64,000 bases of DNA from Burkholderia diffusa (GTDB taxonomy: Bacteria > Pseudomonadota > Gammaproteobacteria > Burkholderiales > Burkholderiaceae), in NCBI RefSeq assembly GCF_902499115.1, contig NZ_CABVPN010000014.1:137103-201102 (forward strand). Direction: 5' to 3'. Each line of letters starts with the position of its first letter. Position 1 is the stretch's first letter. The position numbers and the translations under genes are program-made. Shown piece by piece: positions 1 to 8,127 of the stretch. The notes under the pieces are model-generated. The model saw only the letters and a list, made by a program, of their open reading frames with translations, did no database searches and had not been told where the DNA came from.

Positions 1-1
1 G

Positions 2-1201
2 AACCTGAGCTACCTGAACATGCCGGCGCTGATCAGCGCCGCGGAAGTCACCGATGCCGAGGCGATCCACCCCGGCTACGGCTTCCTGTCGGAGAACGCC
101 GACTTCGCGGAACGCGTCGAGCAGTCGGGCTTCACGTTCATCGGCCCGCGCCCGGAAACGATCCGCATGATGGGTGACAAGGTCACCGCGAAGCAGACGA
201 TGATCAAGACCGGCGTGCCATGCGTGCCGGGCTCGGAAGGCGCGTTGCCGGACGATCCGAAGGAGATCGTGAAGATTGCGCGCGCGATCGGCTATCCGGT
301 CATCATCAAGGCGGCGGGCGGCGGCGGCGGGCGCGGGATGCGCGTCGTGCACACCGAGGCCGCGCTCGTCAACGCGGTCAACATGACCCGCGAGGAAGCC
401 GGCCGTGCGTTCGGCAACCCGCAGGTGTACATGGAGAAGTTCCTCGAGAACCCGCGCCACATCGAGATCCAGGTGCTGTCGGACGCGCACAAGAACGCGA
501 TCTGGCTCGGCGAGCGCGACTGCTCGATGCAGCGCCGTCACCAGAAGGTGATCGAGGAAGCGCCGGCGCCCGGCATTCCGCGCCGCCTGATCGAGCGCAT
601 CGGCGACCGCTGCGCGGACGCGTGCAAGAAGATGGGCTATCTCGGCGCGGGCACGTTCGAATTCCTGTACGAGAACAACGAGTTCTACTTCATCGAGATG
701 AACACGCGCGTGCAGGTCGAGCATCCGGTGTCGGAGCTGATCACGGGCGTCGACATCGTGCAGGAACAGATCCGCATCGCGGCCGGCGAGAAGCTCGCGC
801 TGCGCCAGCGCGACATCCAGTTCCGCGGACATGCGATCGAATGCCGGATCAACGCCGAAGATCCGTTCAAGTTCACGCCGTCGCCGGGCCGGATCACGTC
901 GTGGCATACGCCGGGCGGTCCCGGCGTGCGCGTCGACTCCCACGCCTACAATGGCTATTTCGTGCCGCCGAACTATGATTCGATGATCGGCAAGCTGATC
1001 ACCTACGGCGCGACGCGCGACCAGGCGATCCGCCGGATGCGCATCGCGCTGTCGGAGATGGTCGTCGAAGGCATCCAGACCAACATCCCGCTGCACCGCG
1101 AGCTGATGATCGACTCGAAGTTCGTCGAAGGCGGCACCAGCATCCATTACCTCGAAAACCGGCTCGCGCAGAAGCAGCAGGTCGCACCGGAAGAAGCGTA
1201 A
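2..1201 (+). CDS. accC: Biotin carboxylase subunit of acetyl-CoA carboxylase (5' truncated by window edge)
   Basis: AccC carboxylates the biotin on the AccB carrier protein using ATP and bicarbonate, the first half-reaction of malonyl-CoA and fatty acid synthesis in the cytoplasm. The visible 399 residues run from the end of the biotin-carboxylase N domain (HPGYGFLSEN near the start) through the ATP-grasp domain with the glycine-rich GGGGRGM loop, the ERDCSMQRRHQKVIEE segment, the metal/ATP site FIEMNTRVQVEHP and the C-terminal ECRINAEDP block. Family members are about 450 residues, so roughly the first 55 lie upstream of the window. The in-frame ATG at position 20 is internal, not the start. 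The stop is followed after 2 bases by prmA, so the two are probably cotranscribed. The identification is very secure. Confidence 0.96.
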   Translation, partial: NLSYLNMPALISAAEVTDAEAIHPGYGFLSENADFAERVEQSGFTFIGPRPETIRMMGDKVTAKQTMIKTGVPCVPGSEGALPDDPKEIVKIARAIGYPVIIKAAGGGGGRGMRVVHTEAALVNAVNMTREEAGRAFGNPQVYMEKFLENPRHIEIQVLSDAHKNAIWLGERDCSMQRRHQKVIEEAPAPGIPRRLIERIGDRCADACKKMGYLGAGTFEFLYENNEFYFIEMNTRVQVEHPVSELITGVDIVQEQIRIAAGEKLALRQRDIQFRGHAIECRINAEDPFKFTPSPGRITSWHTPGGPGVRVDSHAYNGYFVPPNYDSMIGKLITYGATRDQAIRRMRIALSEMVVEGIQTNIPLHRELMIDSKFVEGGTSIHYLENRLAQKQQVAPEEA

Positions 1202-1203
1202 GC

Positions 1204-2106
1204 ATGAGTTATCGCGAACTCGTCGTCGAACTGGCCCGTGAGCATGCGGAGGCGCTGTCCGACGCACTGCTCGACCTCGGCGCGCTGTCGGTGTCCGTCG
1301 AGGACGCCGACGCCGACACGCCCGACGAACAGCCGCTCTTCGGCGAGCCGGGCCTCGTGCCCGAACGCACCGCGTGGCAGCACTCGCGCGTGATCGCGCT
1401 GCTGTCGCCCGATCACGAGCCGGCCGTGCTGCTCGCGGCGGCCGCGAACGAGATCGGCATCGCCGATACGCCGAAGTTCGACGTGCGCGAAGTCGAGGAG
1501 CAGGACTGGGTGCGGCTCACGCAGTCGCAGTTCGAGCCGATTCCGATCGGCGAGCGGATCTGGGTCGTGCCGTCGTGGCACGACGCTCCCGACCCCGACG
1601 CACTGATCCTCGAACTCGACCCCGGTCTCGCATTCGGCACGGGCAGCCACCCGACCACGCGCCTGTGCATGGAATGGCTCGAACAGTCGGTCAAGCCCGG
1701 CCAGTCCGTGCTCGACTACGGCTGCGGCTCGGGCATCCTCGCGATCCTCGCGAAGAAATGCGGGGCGAACCCCGTGGTCGGCATCGACATCGATCCGCAA
1801 GCGGTCGAATCGGCGCGACAGAACAGCGAACGCAACCATGCGGAAGTGACGTACGGGCTGCCCGACGCGTGCCCGGCCGGAGAATTCGACATCGTCGTCG
1901 CCAACATCCTGTCGAACCCGCTGAAGCTGATGGCGTCGATGCTCGCATCGAAGGTGAAACCGGGCGGGCGCATCGCGCTGTCGGGCGTGCTCGCGCGCCA
2001 GGCGGACGAAGTCGCGGCCGTCTATGCGCGCTATGTCGACATCTCGGTCTGGCGCGAACACGAAGGTTGGGTATGCCTCGCCGGAACGCGGCGGGAAAGC
2101 CATTAG
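1204..2106 (+). CDS. prmA: Ribosomal protein L11 methyltransferase
   Basis: PrmA trimethylates ribosomal protein L11 using S-adenosylmethionine. The 300-residue protein has the usual layout: an N-terminal L11-recognition domain (about 1-125) and a Rossmann methyltransferase domain. The SAM-binding glycine motif LDYGCGSGILAILAKK lies near residue 170, the acidic GIDIDPQAVE motif follows, and VVANILSNPL matches the catalytic-loop signature of the family. Length is normal. The ATG starts 2 bases after the accC stop, so translation is probably coupled to accC. accBC-prmA is a common arrangement in beta- and gammaproteobacteria. Confidence 0.96.
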   Translation: MSYRELVVELAREHAEALSDALLDLGALSVSVEDADADTPDEQPLFGEPGLVPERTAWQHSRVIALLSPDHEPAVLLAAAANEIGIADTPKFDVREVEEQDWVRLTQSQFEPIPIGERIWVVPSWHDAPDPDALILELDPGLAFGTGSHPTTRLCMEWLEQSVKPGQSVLDYGCGSGILAILAKKCGANPVVGIDIDPQAVESARQNSERNHAEVTYGLPDACPAGEFDIVVANILSNPLKLMASMLASKVKPGGRIALSGVLARQADEVAAVYARYVDISVWREHEGWVCLAGTRRESH

Positions 2107-2151
2107 AATAGCGCTGTCCTTCACTTTGGCCAGCAGGCCGCCCGGCTCGAC

Positions 2152-3492
2152 ATGCTTCTTGCGACGCGCTGCCCTCATTGCGAAACCGTCTTCCGGCTGC
2201 AGCAGGAACAGCTCTCGCTGCATGACGGGCTCGTGCGCTGCGGACACTGCCATCAGGTCTTCAACGCGTCGCAGTCGCTCGTTCCCGAACCGGCACGGCG
2301 GCCCGAGCCGGCGCTGACCGAAGCGGCACCGGCCGGGCCGGCCGCCGCCGAACCGCAACACGAAGCCGCGCCCGTGCGGCTCTTCACCACCGACGCACCG
2401 GTCGAGCCGGCGCCCGGTTCCGACTACAAGCCCGAAGGCTGGGACATGTGGGCGCCGTGGCTCGATGCCGGCGTCGACCCGTCCCTGCAGCACAACGTAC
2501 AGACCGTGCGCACCGAGCCGCTGGTGCCGCTCGCGCTGCCGGCCATGGACGCCGGTGTCGTCCACCTCTCCGGCACGCCCGCCCCGATCGCATCGGCCCC
2601 CGCCGAACTGCACGCTGTCGCGTCGGCCGAGCCGGACTTGGCGGGGCACGAAACCGACTCATCCGGCACATCGCGGGCCACGGCACCCGCCGAATCCGAC
2701 CTGCGCGAACCGCGCTTCGTCGCGCACACGCCGTCGGCCACCGACGCGAACGAACCCATCGGCAACGCGCACTTCTCCGTACCCGACGACGAACACGCAC
2801 CGCGCGAACCGCGCTTCGCATTCACGCCGGCGCAAGCCGTCCCTGAACACGATGCCAACGCCGACACGCGCGCCGCCGGACCGGCCGCGGCCGCCAGCGA
2901 AACGGCTGCCCAACCGGCCGTCAGATCGGCCGCGCCCTTCCCCGCCACACTGGCCGACGACGATCGCCCGCACTTCGCCGTGACCCGCGAGACGCGCGCG
3001 CCAGAGCGACGCGGGATGCTCGGCGGCTTTTTCGGCGGACTCATCGCTGCCGCGCTCGCGGTGCTGCTCGTCGCGCAACTCGCGTGGTGGCAGCGCGAAA
3101 CCGTGATGATCTACTGGCCGGTCACGCAGGGCTGGTTCCGGCAGGCGTGCGCGCCGCTCGGCTGCACGGTCACGCCGCCGCGCGCGATCGACGGCCTGCG
3201 GCTCGACGCGGCCGATCTGCGCCAGCTCGACGGCCCGCGCGTGCTGGAGTTGAAGGTACCGCTGACGAACCGCTACCGCGTCGCACTCGCCTACCCGTCT
3301 CTCGAGCTGACGCTGCTCGACGACACGAATCACGTGACCGTGCGCCGCGTGCTTGCGCCGCGCGACTACGTCCGCCCGGGCACGCCGATCGACGCCGGGC
3401 TGCCGCCCGGCACGACGCGGACGATGGTCGTCCGTCTCGACACGAACGGCGCGCCCGCCTCGAATTTCCGCGTCCAGATCTTCTATCCGTGA
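2152..3492 (+). CDS. Zinc-ribbon and DUF3426 domain single-pass membrane protein
   Basis: The function is unknown. The protein (446 residues) begins with an MJ0042-type zinc ribbon: CPHC near residue 7 and CGHC near residue 32. A long Ala/Pro/Glu-rich, probably disordered linker covers about 45-285. One hydrophobic segment (about 288-310, GGFFGGLIAAALAVLLVAQ) is followed by a DUF3426 domain to the end. This predicts a cytoplasmic zinc finger tethered to the membrane with a periplasmic C-terminal domain. The linker repeats a short motif around Arg/His-Phe (EPRFVA, NAHFSV, EPRFAF, RPHFAV). It lies 45 bases after prmA, where family members are often found in betaproteobacteria, so a shared operon is likely. 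Domain names are from recognition of the family; the topology is inferred. Confidence 0.85.
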   Translation: MLLATRCPHCETVFRLQQEQLSLHDGLVRCGHCHQVFNASQSLVPEPARRPEPALTEAAPAGPAAAEPQHEAAPVRLFTTDAPVEPAPGSDYKPEGWDMWAPWLDAGVDPSLQHNVQTVRTEPLVPLALPAMDAGVVHLSGTPAPIASAPAELHAVASAEPDLAGHETDSSGTSRATAPAESDLREPRFVAHTPSATDANEPIGNAHFSVPDDEHAPREPRFAFTPAQAVPEHDANADTRAAGPAAAASETAAQPAVRSAAPFPATLADDDRPHFAVTRETRAPERRGMLGGFFGGLIAAALAVLLVAQLAWWQRETVMIYWPVTQGWFRQACAPLGCTVTPPRAIDGLRLDAADLRQLDGPRVLELKVPLTNRYRVALAYPSLELTLLDDTNHVTVRRVLAPRDYVRPGTPIDAGLPPGTTRTMVVRLDTNGAPASNFRVQIFYP

Positions 3493-3564
3493 CGCCCCGC
3501 GGCGCGTGCATGCGCGCCGTCTCAACCCGCGCGCCGCAGCGGCGCGCTATTTCGGAGCACGAAC

Positions 3565-4068
3565 ATGAGCAAAGTTACGCTGGGTGGCAACCCGATCGAT
3601 CTCGCCGGCACGTTCCCGGCCGTCGGCTCGCAAGCCCCCGACTTCAAGCTGGTCGGCAAGGACCTCGCCGATCTGTCGCTCGCCAGCTTCGCCGGCAAGC
3701 GCAAGGTGCTGAACATCGTCCCGAGCCTCGACACGCCGACCTGCGCGACGTCGACCCGCAAGTTCAACGAAGCCGCGTCGTCGCTCGACAACACGGTCGT
3801 GATCGTCGTATCCGGCGACCTGCCGTTCGCCGCCACGCGCTTCTGCACGACGGAAGGCCTCGCGAACGTCGTGACGGCTTCGACGTTCCGCGGCGCCCGC
3901 GCGTTCGCGAACGCGTACGGCGTCGACGTGACGAGCGGCCCGCTGAATGGCCTGACGGCCCGCGCGGTCGTCGTGCTCGACGCGCAGGACAAGGTGATCC
4001 ACGCGGAACTCGTCGGCGAGATCAAGGACGAGCCGAATTACGACGCAGCGCTCGCCGCACTGAAGTAA
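3565..4068 (+). CDS. tpx: Thiol peroxidase (atypical 2-Cys peroxiredoxin)
   Basis: Tpx reduces hydrogen and alkyl peroxides with electrons from thioredoxin. The 167-residue protein matches the family in length. The peroxidatic cysteine is Cys60 in PSLDTPTCATSTRKFN and the resolving cysteine is Cys94 in RFCTTEGL, the pair that forms the intramolecular disulfide in this family. The ATG is preceded by GGAGCACGAAC, a usable ribosome binding site. In E. coli the enzyme is found in the periplasm, but no signal peptide is visible here. It stands alone between a membrane protein gene and a sugar-kinase gene. Confidence 0.95.
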   Translation: MSKVTLGGNPIDLAGTFPAVGSQAPDFKLVGKDLADLSLASFAGKRKVLNIVPSLDTPTCATSTRKFNEAASSLDNTVVIVVSGDLPFAATRFCTTEGLANVVTASTFRGARAFANAYGVDVTSGPLNGLTARAVVVLDAQDKVIHAELVGEIKDEPNYDAALAALK

Positions 4069-4162
4069 CCCGCTGCCGCCCGGCCCTGCCGCGCGAGGCC
4101 CGACGGCCTCGGCGCACCGGCCGGGCGGCCGCTTCCTTTTGCTCTCTACAGGAACGCACGCC

Positions 4163-5101
4163 TTGACTACGCTGATTTGCGGCTCGCTCGCCTACGACAA
4201 CATCATGACCTTCGAAGGCCGGTTTCGCGAGCACATCCTGCCCGACCAGGTTCACCTGCTGAACGTGAGCTTCCTCGTGCCGACGATGCGTCGCGAATTC
4301 GGCGGTTGCGCGGGGAACATCGCTTACGCGCTGCACATGCTCGGCGGCGACGCGCGCATCATGGCGACGGTCGGCGCGAACGACGCCGATCGCTATCTCG
4401 AGCGTCTCGACAGCCTAGGCCTGTCCAAGGCCAGCGTGCGCGTGGTGCCCGAAACGCATACCGCGCAGGCGATGATCACGACCGATCTCGAGAACAACCA
4501 GATCACCGCATTCCACCCGGGCGCGATGATGCAGTCGCACCTGAACCGCGCGGACGAAGTGTCGGGCGTGAAGCTCGGCATCGTCGCGCCGGACGGCTTC
4601 GACGGGATGGTCCAGCACGCCGAGCAATTCGCGAAGGCCGGCATCCCGTTCATCTTCGATCCGGGCCAAGGCCTGCCGCTGTTCGATGGTGCGACGCTGC
4701 GCCGCATCATTGAACTCGCGACCTTCGTCGCGGTCAACGACTACGAGGGCAAGCTCGTCAGCGACAAGACGGGCTGGTCCGAACAGGAAATCGCCAGCCG
4801 GGTTCAGGCGTTGATCATCACGCGCGGCGAGCACGGCGCCACCATTCTTCACAAAAACGGCGAAGAACAGATTCCGGTTGTGCAAGCCGAGCGTGTCGTC
4901 GATCCGACCGGCTGCGGCGACGCCTTCCGGGGCGGCCTGCTGTACGGCATCGAGAATGGCCTCGACTGGGCAACGACGGGCCGCCTCGCGAGCCTGATGG
5001 GCTCGATCAAGATCGCCCACCAGGGGCCTCAAACTTACGCACTGACGCGCGCCGAAATCGACGCGCGTTTCGAGGCTGCCTTCGGGTACAGTCTCAAATG
5101 A
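4163..5101 (+). CDS. PfkB-family carbohydrate/nucleoside kinase (adenosine kinase-like)
   Basis: This is a ribokinase/PfkB-fold kinase of about 312 residues, cytoplasmic, that phosphorylates a sugar or nucleoside with ATP. The N-terminal signature is GGCAGNIAYALHMLGGD, and the C-terminal signature VDPTGCGDAFRGG contains the catalytic Asp. Similar proteobacterial proteins are annotated as adenosine kinase or generic carbohydrate kinase; the substrate cannot be set from sequence alone. I chose the TTG at 4163 because AGGA lies 9 bases upstream. A further in-frame TTG at 4139 would add 8 residues without a better binding site. The lipoprotein gene starts 19 bases after the stop. Confidence 0.88.
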   Translation: MTTLICGSLAYDNIMTFEGRFREHILPDQVHLLNVSFLVPTMRREFGGCAGNIAYALHMLGGDARIMATVGANDADRYLERLDSLGLSKASVRVVPETHTAQAMITTDLENNQITAFHPGAMMQSHLNRADEVSGVKLGIVAPDGFDGMVQHAEQFAKAGIPFIFDPGQGLPLFDGATLRRIIELATFVAVNDYEGKLVSDKTGWSEQEIASRVQALIITRGEHGATILHKNGEEQIPVVQAERVVDPTGCGDAFRGGLLYGIENGLDWATTGRLASLMGSIKIAHQGPQTYALTRAEIDARFEAAFGYSLK

Positions 5102-5120
5102 ATATTGTGGGAGAGTAAAA

Positions 5121-5594
5121 ATGTTGACCAAGAAAACCCTCACGCTCACCGCCATGCTGACGGCCACGCTCACGCTCGCGGGCTGCTTCACGGCGCCGGG
5201 CTCCGCAGATGTCTATAGCGTCGGCCAGGCGCAGCGCGAACAAACCGTTCGCATGGGCACCGTCGAAAGCGTCCGTGCCGTGCGCATCCAGTCCGACGGC
5301 GGCGGCAGCGCGATCGGCACGCTCGGTGGCGGTGCGCTCGGCGCGGTCGCGGGCAGCGCGATCGGCGGCGGCAAGGGGTCGATCCTGACGGCCATCGCGG
5401 GCGGTCTCGTCGGCGCGGTCGCGGGCAACGCGGTCGGCGAAAACCTCAGCACGGCGAACGGTGTCGAAATCACCGTGCGCCTCGACAACGGCGACCTGCG
5501 CTCGATCACGCAGGCGGCGAGCGGCGAAATGTTCCGCGCCGGCGAGCGTGTGCGACTGCTGTCGAGCGGCGGCGTCACGCGCGTCACGCACTAA
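5121..5594 (+). CDS. Glycine-zipper outer membrane lipoprotein (SlyB/Pcp-like)
   Basis: A 157-residue predicted lipoprotein. The N terminus has a Lys-Lys, hydrophobic stretch and lipobox LAGC with the lipidated Cys at residue 22. The centre (about 55-110) is Gly/Ala-rich with the GxxxG spacing of the glycine-zipper 2TM domain, and the C terminus is a small beta-type domain common to SlyB/Pcp proteins. In other bacteria these proteins sit in the outer membrane and support envelope integrity. An intrinsic terminator follows 35 bases after the stop and closes the transcript. Confidence 0.88.
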   Translation: MLTKKTLTLTAMLTATLTLAGCFTAPGSADVYSVGQAQREQTVRMGTVESVRAVRIQSDGGGSAIGTLGGGALGAVAGSAIGGGKGSILTAIAGGLVGAVAGNAVGENLSTANGVEITVRLDNGDLRSITQAASGEMFRAGERVRLLSSGGVTRVTH

Positions 5595-5629
5595 CGAGCA
5601 TCCTCAGCACGCGGCGCAAGCCGCGGTCG

Positions 5630-5663
5630 AACGCATGTGCGACGCTGCACATGCGTTTTTTTT
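5630..5663 (+). terminator. Intrinsic terminator after the glycine-zipper lipoprotein gene
   Basis: AACGCATGTGC and GCACATGCGTT form a perfect 11-bp stem with a 6-base loop, and the stem runs into eight T residues. Confidence 0.93.
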
Positions 5664-5707
5664 CGTTCGTGCCCGGCAACCGGTCGACACATCGATGAAT
5701 ACGGACG

Positions 5708-5741
5708 AAAAAAATCCCGCCACCTGAGCCAGATGGCGGGA
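5708..5741 (-). terminator. Intrinsic terminator for the histone H1-like gene
   Basis: TCCCGCCA and TGGCGGGA pair (5715-5722 with 5734-5741). On the minus strand the stem is followed by seven T residues (A-run 5708-5714 on the plus strand). It lies about 70 bases past the stop of the H1-like gene. Confidence 0.85.
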
Positions 5742-5745
5742 CCGA

Positions 5746-5790
5746 TTGAGTAGCGCTACTCAACCCGCGGACACCACGTGAGTGTCCGGG
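5746..5790. repeat. Two further inverted repeats between the H1-like stop codon and its terminator
   Basis: TTGAGTAGCGCTACTCAA at 5746-5763 is a perfect 18-bp palindrome. Directly beside it CGGACAC (5768-5774) pairs with GTGTCCG (5782-5788) around a 7-base loop. With the terminator stem at 5715-5741 they form three consecutive stem-loops in the 3' end of the H1-like transcript. Confidence 0.8.
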
Positions 5791-5809
5791 TGGTACTGGT
5801 CAGCCGCGA

Positions 5810-6478
5810 TTACGGACGGCTGCCGGTCGGGAACGGCCATGCCGCTGCCGGGTTGAGCGCGGTCTTCACGCCCGATGCCGGCGCGACCGATGCGGTCGAC
5901 GCGGTGGTTGCCGGTGCAGCCTTCTTCACGACGGCCTTCTTCGGAGCAGCAGCCTTCTTCGCCGGGGCAGCGGCCTTCGGTGCGGCAGCAGCCTTCGGTG
6001 CGGCGGCAGCCTTCTTGGCAGGCGCAGCCTTCTTCGCAGGGGCAGCCTTCTTCGCAGCAGCCTTCTTGGCGGCAGCCTTCTTCGCCGGCGCGGCCTTCTT
6101 CGCAGCAGCCTTCTTAGCCGGTGCTGCCTTCTTCGCAGCAACCTTCTTCACTGCGACCTTCTTCGCTGCAACCTTCTTCGCTGCGGCCTTCTTCGCCGGT
6201 GCTGCCTTCTTCGCGGCAACCTTCTTCACCGCGACTTTCTTCGCAGCGACCTTCTTGGCTGCAACCTTCTTCGTTGCGACCTTCTTTGCCGCGACCTTCT
6301 TCGCTGCGGCCTTCTTCGCCGGTGCTGCCTTCTTCGCGGCAACCTTCTTCACCGCGACCTTCTTCGCAGCAACCTTCTTCACTGCAGCGGCCTTCTTCGC
6401 CGGAGCAGCAGCCTTCTTCGCAACGGTCTTCTTGGCAGCGACCTTCTTAGCAGCCGGTTTCTTCTTGGCAGTAGCCAT
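5810..6478 (-). CDS. Histone H1-like, Lys/Ala/Pro-rich DNA-binding protein
   Basis: A 222-residue protein made largely of AAKK, VAAKK, APAKK and VKK units, highly basic and low in complexity, resembling the C-terminal tail of eukaryotic H1 and bacterial HctB/AlgP-type proteins. Such proteins bind DNA without sequence specificity and are thought to shape the nucleoid. The last 40 residues or so (AAPATTASTASVAPASGVK and beyond) lose the Lys repeats. The ATG has a strong AAGGAG site 6 bases upstream (6485-6490). The coding DNA holds an 86-bp direct repeat, so allele length probably varies between strains. The opposite strand has a Phe/Ala-rich open frame that is only a shadow of the repeats. Confidence 0.87.
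   Translation of the reverse strand: MATAKKKPAAKKVAAKKTVAKKAAAPAKKAAAVKKVAAKKVAVKKVAAKKAAPAKKAAAKKVAAKKVATKKVAAKKVAAKKVAVKKVAAKKAAPAKKAAAKKVAAKKVAVKKVAAKKAAPAKKAAAKKAAPAKKAAAKKAAAKKAAPAKKAAPAKKAAAAPKAAAAPKAAAPAKKAAAPKKAVVKKAAPATTASTASVAPASGVKTALNPAAAWPFPTGSRP
6171..6256. repeat. Direct repeat copy 1 within the H1-like gene
   Basis: An 86-bp block that recurs at 6294-6379, 123 bp (41 codons) away, with 84 of 86 positions identical (differences at 6236 and 6248). It encodes a KKVAVKKVAAKKAAPAKK-type block twice. Confidence 0.9.
6294..6379. repeat. Direct repeat copy 2 within the H1-like gene
   Basis: Second copy of the block at 6171-6256, in the same reading frame. Confidence 0.9.
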
Positions 6479-6915
6479 GTTGTTCTCCTTCAGGTTCAGA
6501 TGAGAGTCAGTTCAAACTACACCCTTCGTCAAAACCCGCTTCCCGCGGACGCTGTTCAGGACGTGCGCTTCGAAGCGGGCTATTCATCGGCGTACGCGGA
6601 TACCACGCGCTTACGCTAATGAATACGGTATGGCGCGCGTGACCCCATGGCCTCGCGCGCCAAATCAAGTCGGTAGCCGGCGCACCTCGCGCCGCTACCC
6701 CTAATCGCTTGATCAAGCGGACCGCCACACGGCTGCCCGCTTTTTCCGGAGGGAAGTTTGCCCATCCCACTGAAGGGTTCGCAAAGTGCCGATCATGTCG
6801 TTGGGCCGTTAAGGCACCGGGCATGCTTTGCATCAGGCGTTCTTGCTCCTAAACCTTGGGCCGGGGCCGAGAGGCCGCCGGCTGCTCCATCATGTGACGG
6901 GTTCGCTGCTGCGGG
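6479..6915. other. 437-bp intergenic region with a chain of stem-loops; possible structured RNA
   Basis: There is no convincing protein gene here. A 108-codon open frame on the minus strand (6507-6833) has no recognisable family and overlaps the stems. The region has at least five adjacent inverted repeats: the palindrome CGCTTCGAAGCG at 6566-6577; a long stem-loop at 6581-6625 (TATTCAT with ATGAATA, then GCGTA with TACGC and CGCG with CGCG); a 9-bp stem at 6631-6662 (TGGCGCGCG with CGCGCGCCA); an 11-bp stem at 6672-6699 with one bulge; and the palindrome CGCTTGATCAAGCG at 6706-6719. Shorter stems follow at 6757-6785 (TTTGC with GCAAA), 6786-6817 (GTGCC with GGCAC) and 6823-6833. I could not match it to tmRNA, RNase P, SRP or 6S RNA. 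Which strand is transcribed is unknown; it is downstream of nrdB on the minus strand. Confidence 0.5.
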
Positions 6916-8127
6916 TTATTCCCAGGACAGCGCACCGCCCGTCTGATACTCGATCACACGCGTCTCGAAGAAGTTGCGTTCCTTCTTCAGGTCGATCATC
7001 TCGCTCATCCACGGGAACGGGTTTTCCTCGTTCGGGAACAGCGGATCGAGGCCGATCTGCTGGCAACGACGGTTGCTGATGAAGCGCAGATAGCTCTTGA
7101 ACATCGACGCGTTCAAACCCAGCACGCCGCGCGGCATCGTGTCCTCGGCGTAGCGGTATTCGAGTTCGACAGCCTGCTTGAACAGCTCGCGGATCTCGGC
7201 ACGGAATTCCGCGGTCCAGAGATGCGGGTTCTCGAGCTTGATCTGGTTGATCAGGTCGATGCCGAAATTGCAGTGCATCGACTCGTCACGCAGGATGTAC
7301 TGATATTGCTCTGCAGCACCCGTCATCTTGTTCTGGCGGCCGAGTGCGAGGATCTGCGTGAAGCCGACATAGAAGAACAGGCCTTCCATGATGCAGGCGA
7401 ACACGATCAGCGACTTCAGCAGCTTCTGATCCGCTTCGAGCGTGCCGGTCTTGAAGGCTGGATCCGTCAGCGTGTGGATGAACGGGATCAGGAATTCGTC
7501 CTTCGCGCGGATCGACGTGACCTCGTGGTACGCGTTGAAGATCTCGCCTTCGTCGAGACCGAGCGATTCGACAATGTATTGATACGCGTGCGTGTGGATC
7601 GCTTCCTCGAACGCCTGGCGCAGCAGAAACTGCCGGCATTCGGGCGCCGTGATGTGGCGGTACGTGCCGAGCACGATGTTGTTCGCGGCGAGCGAATCGG
7701 CCGTCACGAAGAAACCGAGGTTGCGCTTGACGATGCGGCGCTCGTCCTCGGTCAGACCGTTCGGGTCCTTCCACAGTGCGATGTCGCGGGACATGTTGAT
7801 TTCCTGCGGCATCCAGTGGTTCGCGCAACCCGCCAGATACTTTTCCCACGCCCACTTGTACTTGAACGGCACCAGCTGATTGACATCAGTCTGGCCGTTG
7901 ATGATGCGCTTGTCGGCGACATTGACCCGCGCTTCCGAACCGCCAGCGGGAACAGCAGATGCTTGCGGCGGCACCGCAAGATCGCCTTCGAAAATGTCGC
8001 GGACCTGATGGGCGGCAGGCGTTGCAGCCTGCTGTCCGACAGCCATCCCTGCGGAGGTGCGCATCGCGTTCTGCTGCGCTCCGCTCGCGGGGGTTACGGC
8101 AGTCTTCTCGTCATCCCAGTTGAGCAT
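6916..8127 (-). CDS. nrdB: Class Ia ribonucleoside-diphosphate reductase, beta subunit
   Basis: NrdB holds the diiron-tyrosyl radical cofactor that starts reduction of ribonucleoside diphosphates by NrdA. The 403-residue protein has a variable N-terminal tail (about 1-90) followed by the ferritin-like core. Metal-ligand helices are visible as FEEAIHTHAYQYIVESL and RDESMHCNFGIDLINQ. The C terminus is acidic and aromatic (TGGALSWE), as needed for docking to the alpha subunit. The ATG is preceded by GGTGAG at 6-base spacing. It lies 364 bases downstream of nrdA on the same strand, so it may share the nrdA transcript or have its own promoter. Confidence 0.95.
   Translation of the reverse strand: MLNWDDEKTAVTPASGAQQNAMRTSAGMAVGQQAATPAAHQVRDIFEGDLAVPPQASAVPAGGSEARVNVADKRIINGQTDVNQLVPFKYKWAWEKYLAGCANHWMPQEINMSRDIALWKDPNGLTEDERRIVKRNLGFFVTADSLAANNIVLGTYRHITAPECRQFLLRQAFEEAIHTHAYQYIVESLGLDEGEIFNAYHEVTSIRAKDEFLIPFIHTLTDPAFKTGTLEADQKLLKSLIVFACIMEGLFFYVGFTQILALGRQNKMTGAAEQYQYILRDESMHCNFGIDLINQIKLENPHLWTAEFRAEIRELFKQAVELEYRYAEDTMPRGVLGLNASMFKSYLRFISNRRCQQIGLDPLFPNEENPFPWMSEMIDLKKERNFFETRVIEYQTGGALSWE

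Noticed and set aside
5778..6503. Phe/Ala-rich plus-strand frame opposite the H1-like gene
   Set aside because: It mirrors the Lys/Ala repeats and has no start signals or family.
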